Assembly: GCA_001600615.1 (NCBI GenBank)
Contig: BCKK01000010.1
Location: 313,632 to 377,631, forward strand
Length of the DNA stretch: 64,000 nucleotides
Direction: 5' to 3'
DNA from: Dioszegia crocea
Lineage: Eukaryota; Basidiomycota; Tremellomycetes; Tremellales; Bulleribasidiaceae
Notes under the pieces: model-generated
Told to the model about the DNA's origin: nothing
Databases searched by the model: none
Seen by the model: the letters and a program-made list of their open reading frames with translations, nothing else
Part shown: in pieces, positions 22,063-35,640 of the stretch
How the letters are laid out: each line of letters starts with the position of its first letter
Position numbering within the stretch: the stretch's first letter is position 1
Made by a program: the position numbers and the translations under genes

Positions 22063-24629
22063 ATGCCTTCTCAAACCGCACCTATTCGTCAGCCGAGGGG
22101 ACCAACTTCCAACCCTTCGGCCGACTCCTTCAACCCTCCTTCCGGCAAAAGTTCCCCTCCGCCGGCAGACCAAGACGCCGCCGTCCGGCGCAACAACACG
22201 ATTGGATCGACGCGTCATCAACCTTCTGCTTCCATTTCTGGTTCTGCCGCCGCGTCGGGCGCGTTCCACGGTGGGACGTATAGGCCAGGAACGAGGGGTA
22301 GCCGATTCCGATCGGGGAGTCTGAGCAATGGAAACAACAACGATCAAGGATCTGGAGGGAATGAGGGCGGGGCGTCTTTGTCTAGAAAGCCTAGTGGTAG
22401 GGATGTTGAAGTCGTGCATGAGGATCAGGAAAGGGAGGGGGCAGGAGAAGCTCCTGGGTTGAGCAGACAGAGCAGTCTCCCTAGTCGCAGAGGTATGTCC
22501 TGTCGCCTTGGGTATGGATCCTACGCTGACATACCAGGCAATAGACTCCCTGTATCGGCCTATCGCCCACCTATGCCTGAATCGATGGGTCCCCCTCCTC
22601 GCCCACCCCGCCGAATCTCCGCTGCGGGCCAAGAACCCACCGCACCGACGCACTCCGTCTCTCACTCCATGTCATCTCTTGCCCAGATCAACGCGCCGAA
22701 TCCGGTATATGACACTCCTTCTCAACAGACTAGTGTCAGCCGAACCCAAAGTCTGCGAAACCAGGCCAGGCACGCTCACTCGCCTAGCGATGTCGGGGCG
22801 CATACGACTGGGTCGTTGGGTCGAAGCTCCAGTATGCGCCAGGCAGGAGAGGTATGTCTTGTCTAAGAATGTAGCGCTGACTATCAGCACCAACGGTCGT
22901 TGTCAGCCATCACTTCTCCTCCGCTCGGCACAATCTCCCCTCCGCCTTCTTCATCTACCGCTGCCCTCCCCTCATTCCAACTCCCGGCCAGCGAAGGTGC
23001 CGATATCAAACGCCACCAATCGCTCGGAAATCAATATCGGAACCGACCCCATCCCACCCTGTCCCTGCTGCACCAGCACTCGTCCTTTGATCGCAAAGAG
23101 GAAGAGCCACCTACGTCGCCTATTGGCCGGAGCGTTTGGGCGCCCAACCAGCCGTCGTTCGGCGATGACGGGTGGTCGCGAAGCCTCACGGGCGCACAGG
23201 AGATGTTTGCAGCTTTGCACATTCGTGCAATGCAGGATTATCCGGGTCAAGGTCAGGGTCCCGAGATGGGCCCAAACCTCAATCTTGGCCCTCCGATCTA
23301 TCCCCAGCATGCGACAACAGCCGAGGAGCCAAGCTGGGTTGCCAATCTTGTTGGAGGTCGGGATAACTCGCCTGCGCCGCCACTCCGAGCCCCATCCGCC
23401 CCAATCTCGCCTTGGCAGGCCGGTATGAACACGCCCAACTTTGGGAATGCCCGCTGGCCTGATGGTCAGGGATATATCCCCCTCGGTCATCTCCAGCAGC
23501 AACACCAACAGCAGCAGCATCAGCATCAACAGCAACAGCAGCAACAACAGCAGCACCAGCAGCAGATGATGGCGGCGTATGGCAATATGTCGATGGGCCA
23601 AGGGTACAAGAACGGCCCCGTACTCGCACCCCTCCCGCCAAACCACTACTACCCTGCCGGTCCAACGCCTCCGAATGCGATGCAGAACCAAGAGATGCAT
23701 GATTTGGCGGTGAAGAAGGGGCTGAACCCGGCGGCATTTGACTGCAGGCCTCACAACGTATGTCTTGTGTTCGGTTTCGCTTGTATTTCAGCTGACCATC
23801 AGGCTCGTTTCTTCGTAATCAAGTCCTACACCGAAGACGATGTTCAGAAATCGCTCAAGCATGAGATCTGGTCGTCCACTGTCTTGGGGAACAAGCGGCT
23901 CGACACTGCATTCAAGGAGAATGCTACGCGAGGACCAGTCTATCTGTTCTTCTCCGTCAACTCCTCTCGCCACTTCTGTGGTGTTGCCCAAATGCTTACT
24001 CCGTGAGTTGTATTGTGCACTCAATTGGAAAAAGTCGAGCTGACAATACAGTGTGGACGAGACTACATCGAGCACGGTCTGGGCGCAGGACAAATGGAAG
24101 GGTATCTTCAAGGTCAAGTGGATCTTTGTCCGAGATGTTCCATCTGCGTAAGTTCCGTCACCCCTGGCTTTCCCGATGAACCCAAGACAAAGAAACTGAC
24201 CCATCAGTGCACTCCGCCACATTCGCCTAATCAACACGACCGAGCAAAAGCCCATTACGAACTCCCGAGACACCCAGGAGGTGCACTACGACGGAGGCTG
24301 TGAGGTGCTCCAGATCTTCCTTGAGCATCAGTCAAAGAGCAAAACCAGCTTGCTTCAGGATTTCGCATATTATGAGGTGAGCTCTATCTCACAATCGGCT
24401 AGGTGGCCCAAATTACGATAGTAAAGGCCAGCAGCTAATGACTCAGACGAGGTCACAGAACCGTCCGCCGTCCGGCACCTCTACTCCGAATCCCAACCAG
24501 GGCCAACCCGGACTTATGCTCCCTCCGCCTTTACCCCCGATTCCGAATCTGCCAATGCACCAGCAACCCTATACCCAGCCGGGGCATGGCATTCCGCCCG
24601 TCCCTGTACTCCCCTCACGATACCGATAG
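22063..24629 (+). CDS. YTHDF-type m6A RNA-binding protein
   Basis: Reader of N6-methyladenosine in RNA. Seven exons: 22063-22492, 22538-22851, 22888-23757, 23803-24002, 24052-24147, 24208-24376, 24447-24629, giving 753 residues. The first 530 residues are disordered, rich in Ser, Pro and Gln, with a Gln/His tract at about residues 420-450. The YTH domain (about 539-690) starts [20 protein letters not shown]. The aromatic cage is visible as the Trp in HEIWSST and the Trps in [29 protein letters not shown] and TNSRDTQEV are also DF-type. It is closer to YTHDF/Pho92 than to Mmi1 or YTHDC. A short Pro-rich tail follows. Introns 1 and 3 are both exactly 45 nt with no in-frame stop. Binding to m6A is inferred from the intact cage. 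Confidence 0.94.
23490..23567 (+). repeat. CAG/CAC triplet tract in the YTH gene
   Basis: An imperfect CAG/CAA/CAC run of about 26 codons encodes mixed Gln and His in the disordered part of the YTH protein. Interruptions by CAC and CAA should limit slippage, but length variation between strains is likely. Confidence 0.85.
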
Positions 24630-24923
24630 ACGAAATTTCGACGCTCTTCCGGACGGAACTAGTCCCACGAAACAAGCTCCGACCAACGATATGTCCCCGA
24701 TAAACTTCTTGACGCTTGATGATTTGCTTGGTTACTGTTCCTATTCATGGGATAGGTTACCACACGAGTGACGTACTCTGTAAATTTATATGTGCGATGC
24801 TTCCTCGAAGCTCATAGGGTACCCGTGCATCTTGCGCAGCTACTAACAAGCTACTCAATGAAGCTTACTGAGTACAGTCCCTTCGTCTGTTGGTCCTCTG
24901 ATGACAACAGTAGCCATCGCTGG

Positions 24924-25409
24924 TCATGGAAGACGAGAGGGAGGAAAGAAGAGCAGGTCGTCAGTGCTCGAGCCGATGAGATCTTTCGGCACGGCCGCCT
25001 CGTCTTTGATCGTCTTGACCAGCCACGCCTGCAAGACCTTGAGCACAGCCTCCTCTGTTGCCGCGTCCAGCGCCCCATCGTGATATGACGCGTTTGCAAT
25101 CTCCGTCAATTGGGCGATCCAAGCATTACTGCCAATGGATAACCAGTCTGAGCGGCGAGCCTGCACCAACGCCCTGAGCAACTCCCGATTGGCGCCATTG
25201 GTAGCGCTGAAGCTGGTACTGCGGCGCGAGACTATGGGTAGACTATCAGCTGGTTTCCAAGTGGCAATTTGGCCAAGTGTGGAAGTCATACCTCGCGCAA
25301 GACTCTGTGCGATCTCGCTCTGGAGCGCCGTCGTGTCCTGCTTTGGATGCTTTGTCGCCGAAGTGACTCGCTGAATGAGACCGGTGATGCTGTCCTGGGT
25401 GCACGTCAT
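24924..25409 (-). CDS. Small unknown protein
   Basis: A single open frame of 161 residues beginning MTCTQDSITGLIQRV. It looks largely helical, without transmembrane segments or a signal peptide, and ends in LLFFPPSRLP. Support for coding is modest: a good start context, a TATA element 91-98 bases upstream (25500-25507), and a frame open through a region with no better alternative. A possible 49-nt intron (GTATGA..CTGATAG, around 25240-25290) would cause an early stop and was not used. It converges on the YTH gene. No family recognised. Confidence 0.5.
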   Translation of the reverse strand: MTCTQDSITGLIQRVTSATKHPKQDTTALQSEIAQSLARGMTSTLGQIATWKPADSLPIVSRRSTSFSATNGANRELLRALVQARRSDWLSIGSNAWIAQLTEIANASYHDGALDAATEEAVLKVLQAWLVKTIKDEAAVPKDLIGSSTDDLLFFPPSRLP

Positions 25410-25898
25410 GGTGGAGTTCGTAAGTGGATCGTGGTCTGAGACTTGAATGGGTGAAAGTTCGATAGTACTGAAAGAGGTCTTCCGCGTTTCCTGCCCCTTC
25501 TTATATGCAGCATAAGGCCTTCCTCACGCGGCACCAGAGCTTATCCGTAAGCACTGCGTATGTCGTAGTACTTCGATGTGAGCTTCTGAGAAGCTGTGCT
25601 GTGGCCTCCTGACCGGACCCGGCGGATACAAACCTGTTCATCCTTTCACGAACGACTTACACTGCGCACCGTGAGACAGCCTGACTGCCGCACAGGTCCT
25701 CAGAGTCGGAACAGATATATACATACTGGCATGCTCGACAAGAAAGGAAGGGAGAAGCCTATCCAGGCATGCCTTGACGTAGGTTGTCGTATTCTGGCAG
25801 ACATCAGCACGAGTCCTCCCAGGGATTAGGCACTTCCTGAATGACCCTCCATGTAAGGTCTTCTGCTTCTGAGCCCACCCAATTCCCATCACCTTCGC
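25410..25898. other. Intergenic region upstream of small unknown gene
   Basis: These 489 bases hold the promoter of the 24924-25409 gene and the 3' region of the chitinase gene. A good alternative reading would splice the chitinase into this region, ending at about 25812 (see the chitinase entry). No other gene was seen. Confidence 0.45.
25500..25507 (-). promoter_or_regulatory. TATA element of the small unknown gene
   Basis: On the minus strand the sequence reads CATATAAG, 91-98 bases before the start codon at 25409. Position and match are good for a fungal TATA box. Confidence 0.5.
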
Positions 25899-27812
<1,914 letters not shown>

Positions 27813-28064
27813 CTACTTTCTCTGCGAAACGAGCTCTAGGGAGTGGCTGCGATGATAGATGAGTGATGTTAAAGCGGTGTCAGTAGCAATTGATGTTTCG
27901 AAGGATTGGCTGTCCTGTTTCACATTCCTCATGTCATTGCGCATGTACTGCATGTGTTATCGTACCTATCTTGGTGGCATGCTAAGAACTGACTAGTCTA
28001 TGTGACGCAAAGCCCAACAAGACTGCCTAATATCGCTACATGTTGGTCCAGCCTCAGAACGGCT

Positions 28065-31000
28065 CTATCGCTTGGCCCTCTTCTCGCTCTTGCTCGCACC
28101 TCCATTCTGCTGCTGCTGTGTTGACGCAACATCGCTGGAGGAAGTCCCGGACGCCGCACTCCACATCCCATTCCCCATCTCCAGACTTCTCTTCCGGCTG
28201 TTGAAATCTCCGAAGATCGCGCTGGGCCCCACCGTCCCACCAACAGACAACTCAGCCTCGCCATTGATGGCGAATCCGTTACCCGCCTGATTGCCCGCGG
28301 ACATTGGCTGACCAGTGAGGAAGTTGAAGCTGGAGACGTCGGGCATGTTGCCTGTGCGGAGAAATTGCTGATCCTGATTAGCTGAGCCATTTGGCATGAT
28401 CGCGGTACGACTCACATCGAGGACAATTTGGTAAGTGTCGTCACTCCATCCCATAGCGGCCAGTGGATTCCGTACTTCGTCGTTCCCCCAATTCAGCAAA
28501 CCACTTGCTACAGCCGCTCCCTGTGCCACAGCTTCCTGCACACCTTGATCCGACAACGGAGGGACTCCGACAGAACGAGGGACTTCTGCCGAGAGCTGAA
28601 GCACCTTCATGTGTAGCAAATGTTTATCGAGGATTCCGAAAAGACCGTGTTTCGTGAAGGGTTTGGCTAGGATATCGTTCATGCCCGACTGGAGATACGA
28701 GCTGATGTCCTCTATTCCAGTCAGTACCAAGCCGAATTGCTGACATTGTTGCACTCACGAGGCTGAGCATTGGATGTCATGGAAATGATGGGTGTGTATC
28801 TGTCGAATTGACGGATCAAACTGGTAGCTTTGCGGCTGTTACATCAGCCATAGTCCTGACAATCGTGAGAGATGACTCACCCATCCATACTGGGACCAAA
28901 GAAAATATCCATCAAGACCAAATCGTACTTGGTCCGATTGATCATCTCAATTGCCTCATGCGCATTCTCCACAATCTCGACAACACACCCAAACTTCTCC
29001 AAGAACTTCTTACTCAACTGCCGATACACCATATCATCTTCCACCACGAGCACACGTGGAGTCCGATTCCAGTGCGGTTGTATGACGCTAGCACGGCGGA
29101 TAGCCTTGCCACCTATTTCCGGAGGCGACTTTTGTGACGCCGCCTTGGATTTACCGCTCGACTCAGATTTGGGCTTCACAGCGGAAGCAGGGTGGACGAT
29201 CGAGTCGGCAGGAATGAGGAGAGTGCCGAAAGGGGAAGATTGGACGATAGGGGCGGTGCGTGATGAGGTTGGGGCAGGGATTGGGCCGGACGATGTAGAC
29301 GGTCGTGGCTGAAGATGGGCTTCGCCGAGTTGCTGTTGACTACCCTGTATCCTTGGTTGAAGGGGATCATGGCCCTCATCATGACGCGTTCCCTGCGTAC
29401 CTAATGCTCCCATCATCACTTGATACGCCATTCCATCCGAGCTTTTCCGGTGATACATCGGCATGGGTACCGTCACTCCCTTCGTGAGCCAAGCCGGCGT
29501 ATCGGCGTAAACCGGATTGAGCCCATCTGGAGGATACATGGCGCGTCCGGGGATACTAGCCAGATCGGTGGTGCCGCCGATACGTCCCGTTGAGGTGAGA
29601 TCCCCCATGTCGGTATCATCGATGGTTGGCTCAAAGATTGCGCTGTCCTGTGATTGACGAGACCCATCGGTCCGCGGAGAGGGGCCGGTGGTTGAGTTGG
29701 AATTCGAATTGCGCATACGATCTTGCATCGTCCGAGGGTAATTCGATGTTCGAGGTATAGAGATACCCAGAGAAGGCTGGACGTCGGTCGGGAAGCATGA
29801 GACGAGATTCTCGTAAATCTGCCACATATTTCCGATTTGTGATGAGGGTTCTATATCGGATGGCGAAGCGCTCTGGGAATTTGCGGCTGATCTGTTAGCA
29901 GGAGCTGGATGTGTAAGGCAAACAATCTCTCACCTCTATCCGCTTTGGTCATATTACTGAGGATCTCCCTGAGTAAACCAGCTGTGCCCTGCTCCCTAAT
30001 CTTCACCTGCCTAACCTCCTCCAGAGCGCTGGCCAGTTGATCTTCCAGACCCTGCACACGAGCCTGCATTTCCGCCAAACGTGTTGTCTGCTGTGCTGAA
30101 GCGGGGGCTGGGGCTCGGTCAGTCGCTGTGACCTCCGTCTCCACATCGACCTTTTTAGACACGGCCGCTTTCCTCTGGACGATCAGGGCAAGCACATACT
30201 ATGACTCACCTTGATCGACTCGAGGTCCGATGTGCCTCCTGCTTGGAAATTGGGATGCTGGAATTCCCATACCTGCTGTTAGGCCAGATTCCGATAGACA
30301 ACTTACGTTCTCCTTGACGATTCCATCCGTCTCATCGGTATGTTTTATCTAACCGTCAGCACGGTGCTTGGGTAGTCCGGGGAGACGCGTGATCACCTTT
30401 GAGAAGCCGTACTTGTTGAGCTGTCGGACAAAACTACTGAAATTTGAATGTCGGAAAGTTTGTGGCCTGCACGTCAGCCCTTACTATGATTGCAAACTCA
30501 CAAGATTTTGGTTGAAAAGTCGTTCATGTCCCATACCACAAAGCTCAAACCGCCCTTCGCCCAACCCACACTTCCTCTCTGTGCATGTGGGCCTCTAGAG
30601 TGAACGGCAGGTAGGCCTTGACCATACATGTCCCATTCCTCCTCCAGCATCTTATATAGCTTTTTGATAAAGTCACTCGGCGCGGCAGTTCCGGATGTAT
30701 CGCCCGTGCCAGCCTTTCCGGCAGCCTTCGACGGCCCGGCGCGCGCGTTCTGCGGACCGGTGGTAGAAGGTGGCAAAGGCATGGAACTAAAGCCTCCGGG
30801 ACCGTTGCTGCTTCCCCCTCTCCCGCTTGTATCCCGATCCTGAGACACCAGATCCTCCAGTTTTACCGGTATGCTGGGGGACATTCGTCGATTCGGGTAT
30901 GCCGAGGAGGAAACAGGCTCGCCGCCCACTGACGTCCATTGGAGTGGTGTAGGCGGGGTCGGGTGCTCGGACGAGGAAGATCGCTGGGTCTGCGCCGGAT

Positions 31001-31301
31001 GGTAGCCCGCGTACAACTCTCGCGGCAGGGATGGGAGTGAAGATCGCGACGGTCCGCCTTCCGACGGCGCATATCCGTTGCTTTGCCACCCAGGCTCCGC
31101 ATAGTATTCTTGTTGTTGGTGGTACATGGCCGGGAGATAATACCCATTTTGAGGGTACATGGTGGAGGGGGACAGATTGACATTGTATTGTTGCTGTTGT
31201 GAATTTTGTCCGCCATCGTATGCCGAATGTGTCTTGGTAGGATCGTGGTTGGCTGCACCTTGGCCAAGATGTGTTTGGCGTTGATTTGATGCGCGGCTCA
31301 T
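28065..31301 (-). CDS. SKN7: SKN7 response regulator / HSF-type transcription factor
   Basis: Nuclear regulator of oxidative, osmotic and cell-wall stress, fed by the phosphorelay in fungi. Nine exons: 31301-30502, 30466-30397, 30348-30307, 30272-30210, 30174-29934, 29886-28881, 28835-28759, 28711-28416, 28373-28065, giving 967 residues. After about 210 disordered residues comes an HSF-type DNA-binding domain ([10 protein letters not shown] ... [19 protein letters not shown]), then a coiled coil with heptads ([16 protein letters not shown]), a long linker, and a receiver domain with the acidic pair in LVVEDD, phospho-acceptor Asp in LVLMDI (about residue 733), conserved Thr in SMTSN and Lys in LAKPFT. 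All phosphorylation residues are present. The order HSF, coiled coil, receiver is diagnostic of Skn7. The last intron has two acceptors six bases apart. Confidence 0.96.
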
Positions 31302-31790
31302 CGGAGTACTCCCGTTTCAAATTTCGATCAAGGAAGTTCTGCCGAAGGGTGATGAGTTCCGCCCCTAGACACCAAGCGTTACGAACGACAATTAAGCCGG
31401 TATGAACAGTCCAGTCACACGTAGATGGATTTCAAGCTTGCCCATCTACCCCTTGGCTTTTGCGGTATGCAAATGTGATGATATAAGCTCCACCGTCATG
31501 GAGCAATATTGCGGGGTCTCCAAAACTTTGTTTCCGTGCCGCCCGGCACCCTCGGCATCCCTCCAGTCTCCCATTGGCTGCGCGCAGAGGTGGCGATGCA
31601 AGCCTTGCATCACTGTCCAACACGTCTGTCCATTGCATGGTACTCAATCTCAGGATAGAAATCACTCTCTACTATGAAAGACCTACACGAAAGCCCGGAC
31701 CCTGAGATAATACCAAACTTTGCCACCTCAAATGGACAGCTGGTCTTTGACGCCACCATAAAAATGAGGGAGGGCTCAAGGTCTTGACAA
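31302..31790. other. SKN7 upstream region
   Basis: These 489 bases lie between the SKN7 start and the 3' end of the GDSL esterase gene, both minus strand. Short frames on either strand do not resemble proteins. No RNA gene was recognised. Confidence 0.45.
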
Positions 31791-33239
31791 TCAGTATTCG
31801 TTGAGCATGAGAGGAAGATCAACATTCTCCTCTCGATTGGTCGTAAGACACCAGGCAATGGCGGGCAGAACATGGCTGTATTGACTCTGAGATTGATGAA
31901 TCAGTATCAATGATCGGTTGAAATTAATTTGGCCTCACCTCGGAGTGTTGCCTTCTGCCGTAGCTCTTTTTGATTCCAGATGATGAGAGCTTGAGGGTGT
32001 GAAGAAAGCTGACACTTAAGTTAAGGCACATCCAATACACCGGCGTGCATTACTGAGACTGCTCACTTTGGTATCTTTGCGCCGAGATTGACGACATAGG
32101 GCCGGAATCCAGAGCCGAGAGACGAAAGCCCAGGAACCCCCTTCTCTCGAATGAGAGTCTCGAGGATCTGGAAGCCAGTGCCATGGAGATGCATCCCATC
32201 CCTGCAGATTAGCAGGAATTGAGGCTTGACTTACAGCCAAATGTCATCAGGTGGAACTCCACTGCCTTCAGTGCCCAGGGCGGCAACGATTGAGTCCCAA
32301 AGATTGATCGTCGTCAAGGAAATTCCTGGCAGCCCTCCGCTGCTGATCTCGTTTGACATCTCGTTGCCCAGCTCCATGATCGCCCGGGCATACTGCGAGG
32401 TATGTGCATTGCTTCCGCCCTTCCGCCAAGCGCCAGCGATGCCGCTGTAAGATGACCTTCCCCTCGTCGACTTGGGCCTGGTGGGCGTTTCACTGTCAGT
32501 GTCGTACTCCTCAGAAGCATTCATGAAGATCTTGGACAGCTCGAGTCTCCCTCGCACGCCTGGCATCCCCTCCAGGTCGAGGGGAGCCGGAGTGATCAGT
32601 ATCACTTCGGTCCTCTTTCCATTGTGGATCGCGCGATCGTTGATGCTCTCAATGATGGACCTTGCATTCGCCTTGAAGTCGGCTACTGGAACGTGTCTTC
32701 CAGTCGGAGTGCCTTCGAGCACAGCGTCGTTGCCACCTGATTGATCAGCATACTCCTACAACCCTAGAAGAGATCAGAAGCTATCACTCACCCAACCATA
32801 CAATACTGACATCCGGCGCCACTCCGCTCTGCTGGATGTCGTCCTGAATATGTGGCAAGTATGCCAGGATGCTATGGGCTCAGCAAGCAAGGGGTATTAG
32901 AGCGCCCCAGAGCAACTCACCTCTTGCTGGTATGCATTGGCGCTGCGCAATTGAACAATGTTGTAGGAGTCTCGATGAGGTCTGAGTTCGCGTTAGCCAA
33001 TTTCCCTCATTGACGGGCTACGCATAACTTGGATAGGAAGCTTACTGCTGATCATGTTGGTGAAATCACCCAGTCTGTGCCTGAATGCCGCTTGAGAGTC
33101 GCTCTGTTTTGAGCTCTGTCCAAGGATGAATAGGGAGCCTAAGACTCACGATGACTTGCAGTGAAAAGTTGTCCGCATTCTGGGACACAAAGGCCGGGTA
33201 AGAATCCGACGAACCAGACGAGTTCGTCTTCCAGCTCAT
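31791..33239 (-). CDS. GDSL/SGNH hydrolase, IAH1-like esterase with altered nucleophile motif
   Basis: Eight exons: 33239-33150, 33103-33046, 32981-32921, 32871-32792, 32736-32235, 32201-32067, 32008-31939, 31886-31791, giving 363 residues in a closed frame. SGNH features are block III VWLGGNDAVLEG, VILITPAPLD after it, and the C-terminal DGMHLHGTGFQIL supplying catalytic Asp and His. This order fits the isoamyl-acetate-hydrolysing (IAH1) group. The usual N-terminal FGDS is not seen; across the exon 1/2 junction the protein reads VISDSQ, so SDS may stand in for GDS. An insertion of about 60 residues (Ser/Arg-rich, 32530-32370) lies between blocks III and V. The N terminus is the least certain part; a missed 5' exon could hold a normal GDS. 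Substrate unknown. Confidence 0.72.
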
Positions 33240-34056
33240 GATGATTCTATCGGGTTCAAGAGGATAAGCAAGACAGGTGGACGTAAGGTATTGGATGGCC
33301 AGACAGGGTACAGGGGTGAGGTGGCTAGACAGTGATTGGCTACCTGTTGTATAGACACAGTATGCAAATATCAGGTAGATTGGGGTGAGCAGGTTGTACA
33401 ACTTTATGTGAAATATGTCAGATAGGTCAACACACGGAAGCTCTTATACCCGTGAGGAACTTTTATATGATTTGCCTTACTGTCGCCTCGTCATTTGGCC
33501 ATCGAAGCCCCACTCTGCTGAAAGAAGACAAGCCGCAGGCCTGACGCCAGCAAGATGCGTTCAGCCGCGGCGTAGGAAGCTCATCGCGCGCCAGCTTCCC
33601 CTCGTCGGAAGCTTGAAGTGTGCTCCTAGGGGAACGACCTGGAGGTGAGGGAAGACGTGATCGAGTATGAGAAGCGAGATGAGAAGCGATCAGGATAGGA
33701 TAGGTTCTGTGAAGCGTGCCAGGCGAGCCACAAAGGAATGTGAGATGAAACACATGTCTATCCGCCGGATCGGGCAATTCGGGGATGACCATTTGAGAGC
33801 TGGAGTGTCGAAAGGCGCGATGCGAAGACAGGTACCAGTACGGCCAGCGTAAGTGGTCGTCCGAATGGCGGTATGCTTATGAAGCAGTTATAGCTTTCAT
33901 CAGTATTTCCGCAAACCGATCCTCCACGTCCAATGCTGACATCTTTCGACATCGAGCATCTGTTTCTGCCCCTTTAGCCATTACATCAATTATCCAATCG
34001 ATACAACCGATGTAAATGCTTCCTACTTCTTGCCTTCATCGCCACACACCTGCCCC
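33240..34056. other. Intergenic region upstream of the esterase gene
   Basis: This 817-base gap lies between two minus-strand genes. An upstream in-frame Met (33401) before the esterase exon 1 gives a hydrophobic start followed by an unlikely tail, so it was not used. Short plus-strand frames at 33415-33850 look like chance. Nothing else was recognised. Confidence 0.45.
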
Positions 34057-35393
34057 TTAGACGTTGTACCTTTCCTTCAGGCTGGCAGCCATGTCCTTGA
34101 CACAGGTCTCGAGATCGGTGTATTTGATGCCGAGAACTTTGGCGCATTTGTCACCGGCGAAGAGGTTAGACTCGCTGTTGATCTTCTCACGTGCGCTGGC
34201 ATCTCCCTCGGGAACATTCTTGATGTCGGGGTACAGCTTGTGGAGCATCTGATGGCATCAGCGTATATTCCGCGTCGACGAAATGAGAGCGTAAAACATA
34301 CCACACAGTAGTCGTTTCCGCTGAAGGCTCCGTTACCGCAGATGAATCGCTCGCCACCAGCCTTCTCCACCTCGAGGGCACGAACGTGCGCGAGAGCACC
34401 TGTCATTGTCAGCCAAAGTTTCTTGGGATTGCGCGTGAAGAGTACTCACAGTCACGAACGTCAATCCAGTTTCCGCCTCCTCCAGGCAGATCCTTCTCAG
34501 TCTTCTTGCCTACGAGCCAGTCCGAGAACATCTCTGATTGTTGTCAGCGAGCTATAGGGCTATGGATCGGGGCGAGGAGAATATTGCACTCACTGACGGA
34601 GGTGTTGAGCTTGTCGACAGAGTCGCACTGGTGGATCACAGGGCCAAGAACCTGACGAATTAGCACTAATCGCACATGGTATAGACCACAAACGTACCAT
34701 AGGAGGGTTGATGGTTGCACCATCGAACGACGGGTTCTGCTCCTTGATGTACTTCCAGAACTCTTGCTCAGCGAGCGTCTTACTAGCTGCATGTATTAGC
34801 GCGTCGCCCTTGTAGGCTATCCTGGACAGACTCACCTCGGTATTTGTCGCCATTAGGAGCGTTCTTGCCCTCCTTCTCGCAAACAGGGATGGAATAGTCG
34901 TTCCAATCCTTCTCGGTGAAGGTGTGAGGAGCCTTGACGTTGGCCGACATGATGGCAGCGACAGACGAGGTGATGACGACTCGGACAACTTTGGGGTTGT
35001 TCTTCTTGATTGACTTCAAAACGCCTAGGGTACCGTTGACGGCGGGGACGAAGAGCTCTTGTGGGTCATCGGCCTCGAAGTGGAATGGCGAGGCCATGTG
35101 GAGGACAGCATCGACATTCTTGACGGCCTCATCGAAGGCGTTATCCTTATCATTAGTTCGACTCAAATCATATCTCCTAGCTGAAGACTTACCTGTCCGA
35201 TATCCTCGACAATCACATAGCTGAAGTCACCCTTGCCCTTGAAGAGGTCTTTTAGGTAGTCACCCTTCTCCGTACTCCTTACGGTACCGACAACCTTATA
35301 GCCCTCCTTCAAGAGAGCCTCGACAGTGTGCGAAGAGATGAAACCGGAAGCTCCGGTAACGAGGACGGTTGCGCCTTTTTGGATGGGAGACAT
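34057..35393 (-). CDS. NAD(P)-dependent reductase, GRE2 / dihydroflavonol-reductase-like (extended SDR)
   Basis: Seven exons: 35393-35193, 35145-34836, 34786-34698, 34651-34594, 34533-34450, 34399-34302, 34248-34057, giving 343 residues. Seen: nucleotide-binding TGASGFISSHTVEALLKEGY (the third Gly of TGxxGxxG replaced by Ser), LHMASPFHF, the serine segment RVVITSSVAAI, active-site YRASKTLAEQEFW and NPPMVLGP. This is the pattern of fungal GRE2/methylglyoxal reductase and plant cinnamoyl-CoA/dihydroflavonol reductase relatives, which reduce aldehydes and ketones with NADPH. The substrate is inferred only at family level. A TATA-like tatata at 35470-35476 sits about 80 bases upstream of the start. 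Introns are 46-60 nt. Confidence 0.9.
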
Positions 35394-35640
35394 TTTGTTG
35401 AGTTGATCTGGAAGCGTATACACAAGTAGATGTATGGATGGATTAGGATGGCAGTCGTCAATGGCCAATCTATATACGGTGCGCTGTCTATGGTCGCTCC
35501 GCCATGACGCAAACGGGCCGAAATGCCGGGATCCATTGCCGGCGGTTCCGGGGGACTTAAGCCCAGTCCTATCAGGCAAATTCACTACATTGCCATGCCT
35601 ACAACATCGAATAGACTAGATCTACAAATCGTACATAGGC

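Noticed and set aside
22508..23428. Long plus-strand open frame (306 codons) overlapping the YTH gene in another phase
   Set aside because: It crosses well-supported YTH introns, is composition-driven (Arg/Pro/Ser) and resembles no family; the YTH frame explains the region.
22972..23754. Minus-strand frame of 260 codons with a poly-Leu run opposite the YTH gene
   Set aside because: The Leu run is simply the antisense of the CAG/CAC tract; no start or intron signals support a gene.
25240..25290. Possible intron in the small gene at 24924-25409
   Set aside because: Splicing the 49-nt GTATGA..TAG stretch leads to a stop within a few codons, whereas the unspliced frame stays open.
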